Both the position numbers and the translations under genes were made by a program. Shown here in pieces: positions 8,166 to 14,961 of a DNA stretch of 21,663 bases (the stretch's first letter is position 1; every line of letters begins with the position of its first letter). Location of the stretch: positions 1 through 21,663 of the forward strand of contig JAUCGD010000042.1 of assembly GCA_030377945.1 (NCBI GenBank). The letters run 5' to 3'. The notes under the pieces are model-generated. The model was given only the letters and a program-made list of their open reading frames with translations, was not told the DNA's origin and did not search any database. The DNA is from Desulfobacterales bacterium HSG17 (GTDB lineage Bacteria > Desulfobacterota > Desulfobacteria > Desulfobacterales > Desulfococcaceae).

Positions 8166-9620
8166 ATGCCATATCACAAAATCAAACCCATTTTCATAAT
8201 TCAGATTTTCCTGCTCATCTTTATTATATCCTGCGCGGTTTCTACCTGCATGGCAGAAAAACAGGATGTATTTTTTTACAATAAAACTGACAGTAAAATA
8301 ATCAAATGCTTTAAAATCAAAGGAAAACATGACGCATTCCCGGTCATTAAGTGTTATGATAAAGAGGGCGACACAAAAGAATTTGATCCTGGCAAAACCT
8401 GGGAGCAGGTTGAAGTTAAATGGATATGTTTTGAATATACTGGCAAAGATGAATCCCTTAAAGACAGTGTTAAAACCAGATGTATTAAAATCCAGGATAT
8501 TCAGGGTAATATCATAGAATACCGGTGTATGGATGAAGATGAAAAAATGCAAAATTTTGATCCTGGTCTTGAATGGAAAGAGATTAGCTTAGATGATGAT
8601 CGCTGCGAAACAGGGGAACCCGAAGATATTCTCAAATCAGGTACACAAACATCGGAAAATAAAAACTATGTGGAAATCCAGGTTTTTTACGGAACTGACA
8701 GAAACCGGACAGGCAAGACAAAAGCAGAAAAATTTTACGGTGGAAAAAGAGGAAAGTTAGAATACGGAACCTGTAAGATAAAGATTCCCCAGGATCATAA
8801 GGTAGGTGAAATTGAAAATGATGTTAAGCTTTTTACAATAAATCCACAATCCTCAACAGCGTTTTTTACAGACCTCAGTTCCATTGTCAAAAAATCAGAC
8901 CGGAAACAGGCTTTTGTGTTTATTCACGGGTATAATTCAAGCTTTGAAAAAGCAGCCCAGAGAACAGCTCAAATGGCATATGATCTTAAATTTGACGGTG
9001 CGCCCATATTTTACAGCTGGCCGTCCAGAGGAACAAACTGGAAATATACGGTTGATGAAACCAATGTAAAATGGGCAATTCCAAATCTTAAAAAATTCCT
9101 TGAAGATATTGCACTTAAAACAGATGCACAGGATATTCACCTGATTGCCCACAGTATGGGCAACCGTGCTTTAACAAATGCTTTAAGCCTGTTTGCAGAT
9201 CAGCCGGTTTCAAATAATAAAGCTGTGGCAAAGTTTAAAGAAATTGTCCTGACTGCTCCTGATATTGATGCGGGAATCTTCACAAGGGATATTGCACCCA
9301 AACTTATCAGCCTGAACAAGCGGATTACCCTGTATGTTTCATCTAAAGACAAGGCATTAAGAGCATCAAGAATGTTTCACGGTTTCCCCCGTGCAGGTGA
9401 TTCAGCCAAAGGGCTGGTGATTGTCAAAGGTATTGATACTATTGATTCCACTGCTGTGAATACAAGCTTTATGAGCCTGGGGCATTCCTATTACGGAAAA
9501 GTCCGGCCTGTGATTTCTGATATTTATTATTTGTTGAATACCAGATTGGCTCCTGATGAAAGGTTTGGGCTGGAGCAGGTGGAGGATGATAAAGGGACTT
9601 ACTGGTTGTTTGCTAAATAG
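8166..9620 (+). CDS. Exported DUF900-type alpha/beta hydrolase with duplicated N-terminal Cys-rich module
   Basis: A 484-residue protein with AGGAGG at 8155-8160 before its ATG. An N-terminal hydrophobic stretch ends in IISC (Cys23), a plausible lipobox; cleavage after CMA at 30 is the alternative. Residues about 44-150 contain two copies of a short module of the form xxCxKI...IxCxD...FDPGxxWxxI with paired cysteines. The hydrolase domain (about 168-460) is of the DUF900 type: VFYGTDRNRTG, AFVFIHGYNSSF, FYSWPSRG, then nucleophile S330 in AHSMGNR, D395 in SSKDKA and H440 in LGHSYYG, giving a full catalytic triad. DUF900 proteins are predicted lipases or esterases; the substrate is unknown. It is followed at once by a hairpin repeat and a TPR lipoprotein gene on the same strand. 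Confidence 0.87.
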   Translation: MPYHKIKPIFIIQIFLLIFIISCAVSTCMAEKQDVFFYNKTDSKIIKCFKIKGKHDAFPVIKCYDKEGDTKEFDPGKTWEQVEVKWICFEYTGKDESLKDSVKTRCIKIQDIQGNIIEYRCMDEDEKMQNFDPGLEWKEISLDDDRCETGEPEDILKSGTQTSENKNYVEIQVFYGTDRNRTGKTKAEKFYGGKRGKLEYGTCKIKIPQDHKVGEIENDVKLFTINPQSSTAFFTDLSSIVKKSDRKQAFVFIHGYNSSFEKAAQRTAQMAYDLKFDGAPIFYSWPSRGTNWKYTVDETNVKWAIPNLKKFLEDIALKTDAQDIHLIAHSMGNRALTNALSLFADQPVSNNKAVAKFKEIVLTAPDIDAGIFTRDIAPKLISLNKRITLYVSSKDKALRASRMFHGFPRAGDSAKGLVIVKGIDTIDSTAVNTSFMSLGHSYYGKVRPVISDIYYLLNTRLAPDERFGLEQVEDDKGTYWLFAK

Positions 9621-9696
9621 AATCAGGATGGTCAGGATGTGGAAGGATGGTCAGGATATCCTGGGCATCCTTTTAAAATCCTGACCATCCTGATTC
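9620..9696. repeat. Hairpin repeat B1
   Basis: GAATCAGGATGGTCAGGAT at 9620-9638 and its exact reverse complement at 9678-9696 form a perfect 19-base inverted repeat. Internal copies of GGATGGTCAGGAT and of GGCATCC give further pairing. It begins on the last base of the hydrolase stop codon. The same 19-base arms recur at 17466/17699 and 18394/18476. Confidence 0.85.
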
Positions 9697-9719
9697 AAAG
9701 CAATTAAACAGGATATGAA

Positions 9720-10622
9720 ATGAAACATTTAATAAAATATTCGATTTGTTTACTTATGCTTGGCTGCGCACTCCTTACTTTTATACAAACCAACCAGGAA
9801 GCAAAACAGGAAACAGGAGGATATGAGAAATGGGAAAAATTGAACTCAGATGTTATTAAAGCTATCCAAACCGGGAAGTATCAAGAAGTTACTCCAATGG
9901 CAAAAAAAAATTATCAATATGCCCTTGAAAATTTCGGTAAAGAACATCCTGACACCTTGAATAGCCTTAACAACCTTGCCTTATTGTATGATTACCAGGG
10001 TCGATACAAAAAAGCAGAAACACTTTATAAAGAAATTTTGATAGTGAGTGAAAAAGTGTTGGGCAAAGAGCATCCTGACACACTGATTTCCCTTAATAAC
10101 CTTGCCTTTTTATATGAGTCTCAGGGGCGTTACAAGGAGGCAGAACCGCTTTTTAAAGAGGCTCTGCAACTGAGAGAAAAGGTATTGGGTAAAAAACATT
10201 CTGACACATTGACTTCCCTTATTAACCTTAGCGAATTATACCGCCGGCAAGGGCGTTACAAAGAAGCAGAACCGCTTTATAAAAAGTCCCTGCAACTGAG
10301 TAAACAGATGCTGGGCAAAGAACACCCCAATACCCTGATTCACTTGAATAACCTTGGCGCATTGTATGGTAAACAGGGGCTTTACAAAGAAGCAGAAGCA
10401 CTTTTAAAAGAGGTTCTGCAACTGAGTGAAAAGGTAATGGGCATAGACCACCCAAACACACTGATTTCCATGAACAACCTTGCCGTATTATATGGCAAAC
10501 AGGGCCGTTATGGAGAAGCAGAAGCACTTTTAAAAAAGATTCTGCAACTAGGAGAAAAAAAAACCGGGCAAAGAATACCTCAAACCTGGATATTTATAAA
10601 AATTAAATCGTTTTATGGCTAA
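9720..10622 (+). CDS. TPR lipoprotein with kinesin-light-chain-type repeats
   Basis: A 300-residue protein. The N-terminus MKHLIKYSICLLMLGC is a lipoprotein-like signal with Cys16. About five 42-residue TPR units of the kinesin light chain type follow from residue 70 (GKEHPDTLNSLNNLALLYDYQG and similar), the kind that bind peptides or partner proteins. The repeats are also alike at the DNA level, with a 126-base period. The last 30 residues no longer fit the repeat. Around the A9 run at 10555-10563 and again near 10580-10600 single-base changes would restore a GKEHPQTLDIYKN-like continuation, so the end looks decayed. No enzyme domain. It is probably a membrane-anchored scaffold; the partner is unknown, though the adjacent hydrolase is a candidate. 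Confidence 0.8.
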   Translation: MKHLIKYSICLLMLGCALLTFIQTNQEAKQETGGYEKWEKLNSDVIKAIQTGKYQEVTPMAKKNYQYALENFGKEHPDTLNSLNNLALLYDYQGRYKKAETLYKEILIVSEKVLGKEHPDTLISLNNLAFLYESQGRYKEAEPLFKEALQLREKVLGKKHSDTLTSLINLSELYRRQGRYKEAEPLYKKSLQLSKQMLGKEHPNTLIHLNNLGALYGKQGLYKEAEALLKEVLQLSEKVMGIDHPNTLISMNNLAVLYGKQGRYGEAEALLKKILQLGEKKTGQRIPQTWIFIKIKSFYG

Positions 10623-10649
10623 TATGAAAAAAGAAATCAATAAAATGAC

Positions 10650-10713
10650 ATTTCTGTTGTCCTTATGGGACATAAATACATTTTTTTAATACAATTGTTT
10701 ATGTCCGATCATG
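10650..10713. repeat. Degenerate half copy of repeat A with hairpin
   Basis: ATTTCTGTTGTCC at 10650-10662, running on through TATGGGACATAAATA, closely matches the central-hairpin arm of copies A1 and A2. GGACATAAATACA also pairs with TTGTTTATGTCC about 20 bases on, giving a hairpin between the TPR gene and the ATPase gene. The rest of the element is not recognisable. Confidence 0.45.
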
Positions 10714-10743
10714 TCAAATAAACAACAAACAAAGGACTTTATC

Positions 10744-12333
10744 ATGAGAGTATTTCATTCATACGGACCTGTTGACTGCGAAGAACATTTCTGCGTACAA
10801 AGAAAAGAGCTGATTAAATCATGCACAAAACAGATAATCGGGAATCCTGATAAAAGCGGTCATTATTTCACCATCTGGGCACCGCGGCAAACTGGAAAAA
10901 CTTGGCTAATGCGGGAGGTGAAAAAGGAAATTGAAACCTGTTATGGAGATAAATTTTTTATGGGCTGCATGTCGGTTCAAGGAATTATCATGGAAAAGGA
11001 TGATCCTCCTGAACTTTTTTTGAATAAAGTCCCCACGCTTTTCTGGGAAGCATTTCAGGAAGATAAATTGATATCTCCGCCTGAAAACTGGGAGGAGTTC
11101 AAACTTCTGTTTTCCAAAAAAAATAATTTATTTGATCGTAAGCTCATCCTGTTCATAGACGAATTTGACAGCCTGCCTCCAAAAGTGATTGACCGGCTGG
11201 TGACGATTTTCCGTGATATGTATCTGAAAAGGGAAAATTATATTATTCACGGTCTGGCACTTATTGGTGTTCGAGCTGTACTTGGTGTTGAAAGCGAAAG
11301 CGGCTCACCCTTTAATATTCAAAAATCTTTGAACGTGCCAAGACTGACAAAAACAGAAGTTGAAGATTTGTTCAGACAGTATCAGGAAGAAAACGGCCAG
11401 AAAATTGAAGCACAGGTAATTGACAATATCTATGAATCAACAAGAGGGCAGCCCGGTCTGGTATCCTGGTTTGGTGAGCTTTTATCGGAAAAATTTAATC
11501 CTGGATCAGATAAAACCATTGGTATGGAAACCTGGAATTATGTATATGGACGGGCCTGCCGTACAGAATGGAACAATACACTTTTGAATATGCTGGCAAA
11601 GGTAAAAAAGAAATACACTTCCCATGTTCTGAAACTTTTTGCAAACGCTGAGATTCCTTTTACTCTCCGAACAGACTGGTGCAATTATCTGTATCTTAAC
11701 GGTATTATTGATGCAGAAGATGTGCTTGACAATAAAAATCAGCCTGTTCAGGTATGCTGTTTTTCATGTCCCTTTGTTCAGCAGAATATATATGATTTGC
11801 TGACCAACGATTTTGTGAGTGACCTGCCCATGCTTGCACTTGATCCTCTTGATGATCTTTCCGATGTCCTGGAAAGACCCAAACTGAACCTGCCTGCATT
11901 AATAAACAGATACAAAGACTACCTGAAACGCATGAAAGCAAAAGGTTTAAACCCCTGGAAAGACCAGCCCCGAAGAGCTGACATGCACCTGAGCCAAGCA
12001 GCAGGGCATTTTCATCTTTATTCATGGCTGCAAAATGCAATCGGCAGAAGATGTTCCGTCAGCCCGGAATTTCCCACAGGAAACGGTCGTGTGGATATAT
12101 GGATTAAATGTATTGATAAACAAGGGATTATAGAAGTCAAAAGTTTTGTTGATCTGTCAGAATTAAAACGATCTCAAAAACAGGCAGCTCATTATGGAAA
12201 GCAATTGGGCATAAAAGCTGTTACTCTTGCGGTTTTTGTGCCCATAGAAGATGAAAACGTGCTGAAAAAGCTTTGTTCTGTAAATGTAATTAATGGTGTA
12301 AAAGTCAGCACTGAAGCTATTGGGTGGGAGTAA
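10744..12333 (+). CDS. AAA ATPase with C-terminal PD-(D/E)XK nuclease domain
   Basis: 529 residues from the ATG at 10744, chosen because AGGA lies 7 bases upstream and the protein then begins MRVFHSYGPVDCEEHF, typical of this ATPase family; an in-frame ATG at 10711 has no ribosome binding site. The P-loop is APRQTGKTW (G51-K52-T53) and Walker B is LILFIDEFDSL (D139, E140). A sensor-like stretch LALIGVRAVLG follows, then PRLTKTEVEDLF and a winged-helix-like part. The C-terminal domain (about 410-510) has GRVDIWI, then GIIEVKSF: D451, E464 and K466 match a PD-(D/E)XK nuclease core. Such AAA/nuclease fusions are widespread in accessory DNA and are mostly uncharacterised. A defence or mobile-element role is inference. 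A long perfect inverted repeat follows the stop. Confidence 0.83.
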   Translation: MRVFHSYGPVDCEEHFCVQRKELIKSCTKQIIGNPDKSGHYFTIWAPRQTGKTWLMREVKKEIETCYGDKFFMGCMSVQGIIMEKDDPPELFLNKVPTLFWEAFQEDKLISPPENWEEFKLLFSKKNNLFDRKLILFIDEFDSLPPKVIDRLVTIFRDMYLKRENYIIHGLALIGVRAVLGVESESGSPFNIQKSLNVPRLTKTEVEDLFRQYQEENGQKIEAQVIDNIYESTRGQPGLVSWFGELLSEKFNPGSDKTIGMETWNYVYGRACRTEWNNTLLNMLAKVKKKYTSHVLKLFANAEIPFTLRTDWCNYLYLNGIIDAEDVLDNKNQPVQVCCFSCPFVQQNIYDLLTNDFVSDLPMLALDPLDDLSDVLERPKLNLPALINRYKDYLKRMKAKGLNPWKDQPRRADMHLSQAAGHFHLYSWLQNAIGRRCSVSPEFPTGNGRVDIWIKCIDKQGIIEVKSFVDLSELKRSQKQAAHYGKQLGIKAVTLAVFVPIEDENVLKKLCSVNVINGVKVSTEAIGWE

Positions 12334-12360
12334 TATCGAATTCTTGTCGTTTTTATTTTT

Positions 12361-12436
12361 TTAACCACAGATTACACAGATTAACACAGATTAACACCTT
12401 AATATATCTGTGTTAATCTGTGTAATCTGTGGTTAA
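12361..12436. terminator. 31-base perfect inverted repeat between convergent genes
   Basis: Arms 12361-12391 and 12406-12436 are exact reverse complements (31 bases) around a 14-base loop. The arms are themselves built of CAGATTA/ACACAG-like repeats (TTAACCACAGATTACACAG...). It lies between the stop of the ATPase gene and the stop of cbiK on the other strand, so it is likely to end transcription in both directions. The sequence resembles a very common dispersed palindrome, so it may be a repeat element doing a terminator's job. Confidence 0.75.
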
Positions 12437-12441
12437 AGCTT

Positions 12442-13437
12442 TTATTTCAAAGAAATACCTGCGTCCCTGGCCGCATCTTTTATATGCTCAACAAAAATAT
12501 CTGCAAAAGCATCATTGGAACCAAGCCCTTTAAGTAGAGGCTTTACATCAAAACCCTTTTTAATCAGAATATTTTTCCATGAGTCTTCTTCTTCACCTGC
12601 CATATCATTTACCGCGTGATCTCCAGCTACAATCATAAAAGGTTTAAGAACAACCTTTTTAGCTTTATTATGGGAAAGAAGACTTACAACCTCATTTATA
12701 CCCGGATATCCTTCCACGCATCCCACAAAGGTTTTAACTTCAGGATATATTTTTCGCATCATTACCTGGGTTTCAGCATATATTCCTGATGACCAGTGTT
12801 CATTTCCATGAGCCATATATACAAGCATTGCATTTTCCTTTTTTGCCAGTTTGGCATCTGCTGAAAGGGTTTTTAATGCTTTTTCAAGATCCTCATGATA
12901 AGAATAAGTATCTCCAGGCATTCCAAGTGCAGGTCTTCCCATAACCAGCTTATGAAATGGTTTCCATTTTTCCTTGGTGGTTTTGATAGATGCAAGTGCC
13001 TGTATATACTTACTTAAGTCCTGAGATTGTTCCATAAAAAAGATATGGGTGGGCTGGACAACTATGTCTTTATATCCGTCTTCCATAAGATCGCCGATTG
13101 TAGAAATTACATTTTTAACATACAGAATTTCATGGGGAATCCCCTGTTTAAGCCACTTTTCAGCCTCTGCCTGACGTTTTTTCCATACTGACCTGATAAT
13201 ATTGGAGGTAAAAGTAACTTTAACAGGAATACCGGGAAATGCTTTTTTTACCTCATCCTGAATATTGTTAATAGATTTAACAGCAGAAGGAACAGTTGTA
13301 CCAAAACTGGCAAGTACAATAGCTGTCTTATACTCTTTTTTTTCTGCCTTTCCATGCTCATTTGAGGAAATTGCAGAATTTGCTCCACAAAAGGTAAACA
13401 TTACAATCAAAAGAAAAGAAAAAAAACGATTTAACAT
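12442..13437 (-). CDS. cbiK: Sirohydrochlorin cobaltochelatase, exported form
   Basis: A 331-residue CbiK family protein that inserts Co2+ into sirohydrochlorin in anaerobic cobalamin synthesis. Family motifs include LASFGTTVPSAVKSI, FTSNIIRSVWKKR, VVQPTHIFFMEQ, YMAHGNEHW (H210) and FMIVAGDHAVNDMAG (H274); these two histidines are at the positions of the metal/catalytic pair of CbiK enzymes. Residues 1-23 form a signal peptide (MLNRFFSFLLIVMFTFCGANS), as in the periplasmic CbiK of Desulfovibrio, where cytoplasmic corrin synthesis cannot be the simple role; cobalt or heme-related transport has been proposed for such forms. AAGGAG precedes the ATG. It lies downstream of a B12 riboswitch, an 87-residue gene and a structured element. 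Confidence 0.93.
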   Translation of the reverse strand: MLNRFFSFLLIVMFTFCGANSAISSNEHGKAEKKEYKTAIVLASFGTTVPSAVKSINNIQDEVKKAFPGIPVKVTFTSNIIRSVWKKRQAEAEKWLKQGIPHEILYVKNVISTIGDLMEDGYKDIVVQPTHIFFMEQSQDLSKYIQALASIKTTKEKWKPFHKLVMGRPALGMPGDTYSYHEDLEKALKTLSADAKLAKKENAMLVYMAHGNEHWSSGIYAETQVMMRKIYPEVKTFVGCVEGYPGINEVVSLLSHNKAKKVVLKPFMIVAGDHAVNDMAGEEEDSWKNILIKKGFDVKPLLKGLGSNDAFADIFVEHIKDAARDAGISLK

Positions 13438-13479
13438 AGAAAACTCCTTAAAAGATAAATAATTGTTTTTGTAAAAAGC

Positions 13480-13543
13480 GCATCAGGTGCTGTCATGGTT
13501 TCCGGGACCCTCCGAGCCTTACGGTTTTCGGAACACCTGATGC
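13480..13543 (-). ncRNA. Unexplained structured RNA element upstream of cbiK
   Basis: Read on the minus strand, GCATCAGGTG (13534-13543) pairs perfectly with CACCTGATGC (13480-13489) as a 10-base closing stem. It encloses about 44 bases that can form two smaller hairpins: TCCG...CGGA, and GGT...ACC with the loop CCCGGAA. A CCG in the first loop could pair with CGG in the second, a possible loop-loop contact. GCTTTTTAC follows the closing stem, so it could double as a terminator. It lies in the 5' leader of cbiK, after the small gene. I do not recognise it as a known riboswitch class; a plain terminator with a large loop is the simpler alternative. Confidence 0.5.
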
Positions 13544-13590
13544 ATTTTTATGACTGCCCAAATCCTGCTTTTCTAATTAAAAACTACTCT

Positions 13591-13854
13591 TTAATAAGCG
13601 CAAAGCTGCATTTCACGGCCTGTTAGTTTTACATAAGAGGAGTTTATCAACTCCCCTGCCATGCACACAACCCGTCCCATACCTTTTCTAATCATTGAAT
13701 ACCATGCGTCTGCAATATCAAAACAGGCTTCTCCTGAAAAAACAAATTCCACCTGGTCTGCTTTAATACCTAAATTTGTTACAGCCAGTTTTTCATTAAA
13801 ATTGCTGTCAGAGCTGTTACTTCCCACAACATAAACAATAATACCGGTTTTCAT
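13591..13854 (-). CDS. Small orphan protein in the cobalamin-controlled unit
   Basis: 87 residues from the ATG at 13854, chosen because AAAGGA lies just upstream and the longer frame (to 13965) would run through the riboswitch terminator. The protein starts MKTGIIVYVVGSN, a beta strand followed by a small loop, and has VEFVFSGEACFDIADAWYSMIRKG and RVVCMAGELINSS, giving a compact alternating alpha/beta pattern. No signal peptide. I do not recognise the family. It is the first gene after the B12 riboswitch and directly upstream of cbiK, so a role in cobalt or corrinoid handling is a fair guess from context alone. Confidence 0.75.
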   Translation of the reverse strand: MKTGIIVYVVGSNSSDSNFNEKLAVTNLGIKADQVEFVFSGEACFDIADAWYSMIRKGMGRVVCMAGELINSSYVKLTGREMQLCAY

Positions 13855-13887
13855 AGCTTTTTCCTTTCCTCGAAAGTTAATTACTGC

Positions 13888-13927
13888 AAAAAAAAATCCC
13901 CGAACCGATATTAATCGATTCGGGGAT
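13888..13927 (-). terminator. Intrinsic terminator, expression platform of the B12 riboswitch
   Basis: On the minus strand ATCCCCGAATCGAT pairs with ATCGGTTCGGGGAT around a 4-base loop (13896-13927), followed by a run of nine T (13888-13896). The only non-Watson-Crick pair is G-U in the minus-strand RNA and would be C-A on the other strand, which supports the transcript direction. It stands between the riboswitch and the first gene, so bound cobalamin probably favours termination. Confidence 0.85.
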
Positions 13928-13989
13928 GTCCCTTTTTTATCCTCAAAATCATTGACAAAAATCAATTCCGCGAAATTTTGTCATTATCA

Positions 13990-14143
13990 TTCAGGCAGGT
14001 CTTCTGACTTTCAGATCATCCTGATAACCGCGCCTTCCCGTTAAATATAACAACAGTGGCATATTGCAGTCTCAGTCCCTGATTACAGCGGCGGGCCCGT
14101 TTCCGATTTTCACGGAATTCCCTATTAAGCCGTTAGGCACCTT
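13990..14143 (-). ncRNA. Cobalamin riboswitch
   Basis: On the minus strand the conserved cobalamin-riboswitch parts appear in order: AAGGTGCC at the 5' end, AATAGGGAATTCCGTGAAAATCGGAA, then CGGGCCCGCCGCTGTAA, the B12 box GCCACTG (14054-14060), GGGAAGGCG, and AGTCAGAAGACCTGCCTGA at the 3' end. It controls the small gene and cbiK through the terminator just downstream. Such riboswitches bind adenosyl- or other cobalamins and switch genes off when B12 is plentiful. Confidence 0.96.
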
Positions 14144-14158
14144 GAATTATTTTTACAG

Positions 14159-14187
14159 CTAATACTGAATATATCTTATTCTGTCAA
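14159..14187 (-). promoter_or_regulatory. Sigma-70-type promoter for the riboswitch transcript
   Basis: On the minus strand a perfect -35 TTGACA (14182-14187) lies 17 bases from TATTAG (14159-14164). The riboswitch begins about 16 bases further on, at the right distance for a transcription start. Confidence 0.75.
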
Positions 14188-14212
14188 CTGTGATTTTCTC
14201 TTTTTAACATTG

Positions 14213-14836
14213 TTAGCTTCTTCGCCTTATATTAAAGGATTCCATAAGTTTTTCCAAGACATTATAAGGCTGTGCCCCTGGAAGAAGTCTGTCATTGATG
14301 AGAAAAGTCGGAACTGCTGTAATTCCCTTGGATCTGGAGCGTTCCCAGTCATCATCTACGGCCTGTTTATAGGCTCGGTTTTTGATAGTATTCAAGGCAT
14401 CTTCAGGGGAAAGCCCGGCATTTTCTGCAATCTCAGCCAGTACAGAAGGCTGGGCAATATTATGGCCTTTATCAAAATAAGCCCTGAAAGCAAAATTGTG
14501 GAATTCTTCACCTTTTCCCATGCTTTCAGCCCATTTTCCAAGTTCCTGGGCTAATCGGCTGTTATATGTATATTCCCGGTCTCCAAAAGGCAGGTTAAGC
14601 TCTTGGGCTGTTTTTCTCAATCTGTCCAGCATCTGGGGAATATTAACAGGACGCCCTGCAAATAAATCTTCCAGGCTGCGCCCCTGTTCCGGTGTTTCAG
14701 GGTGAAGCGGAAAAGCTGTCCATCGGATTTCTATATCAAATTCTCTTATAAGTCTTTCAATACGCCCGGTAATGAAATAGCACCAGGGTCAGATATAATC
14801 TGAAAAAATTTCAAGCTGATGCCTGGCATCTGACAT
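14213..14836 (-). CDS. FrnE/DsbA-like thiol oxidoreductase, probable selenoprotein (UGA at codon 16)
   Basis: 207 residues if the in-frame UGA at 14789-14791 is read as selenocysteine. The reading frame from the ATG at 14836 (with AGGAG upstream) is MSDARHQLEIFSDYI-U-PWCYFITGRIERL, then IRWTAFPLHPETPEQGRS, and it continues without break to GITAVPTFLINDRLLPGAQPYNVLEKLM. In the FrnE/DsbA family this position is the first Cys of the CPWC active site, so UGA replaces exactly the redox-active Cys; C19 is kept. A hairpin UUUCAUUAC/GUAUUGAAA with loop CGGGC starts 11 bases after the UGA, fitting bacterial SECIS rules. Without recoding only a 15-residue peptide would form; restart at 14632 would lose the active site. 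The family catalyses disulfide exchange or related glutathione-type chemistry. The acyl-CoA synthetase gene lies upstream on the same strand. Confidence 0.88.
14755..14777 (-). promoter_or_regulatory. Candidate bacterial SECIS element
   Basis: On the minus strand UUUCAUUAC (14769-14777) pairs with GUAUUGAAA (14755-14763): eight pairs and one U-U mismatch, with apical loop CGGGC. The loop begins 20 bases after the UGA and has G at its second position, which fits the published bacterial SECIS consensus as I recall it (apical loop roughly 16-37 bases from the UGA, G in the first two loop bases). Confidence 0.75.
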
Positions 14837-14880
14837 TTTTAACTCCTTTTTGATTAAAGCATGGGATGTGGAATGTTTTG

Positions 14881-14930
14881 CCTGGCAGTAAACTGCCAGG
14901 CTATTTTCTGTCGTCCCTCTGGGACTTTTA
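14881..14930 (+). repeat. Half copy of repeat A (A3)
   Basis: CCTGGCAGTAAACTGCCAGG (14881-14900), followed by one arm of the central hairpin (CTATTTTCTGTCGTCCCTCTGGGACTTTTA), matches the first half of A1. Relative to A1 the small hairpin has a C-G pair changed to T-A on both sides, keeping the stem. The second half is missing. It lies between the acyl-CoA synthetase stop and the selenoprotein start. Confidence 0.8.
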
Positions 14931-14961
14931 TCGTTTACAGGAAGGTTTTAACAGGATTAAA

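Noticed and set aside
13855..13965. 37 extra N-terminal residues on the small gene before cbiK
   Set aside because: They would be translated from the riboswitch terminator region; the start at 13854 has its own ribosome binding site.
14213..14632. Free-standing 139-residue DsbA-like gene
   Set aside because: Homologous sequence, including the active site, continues in frame upstream to 14836 through a single UGA, so this is only the 3' part of the selenoprotein gene.
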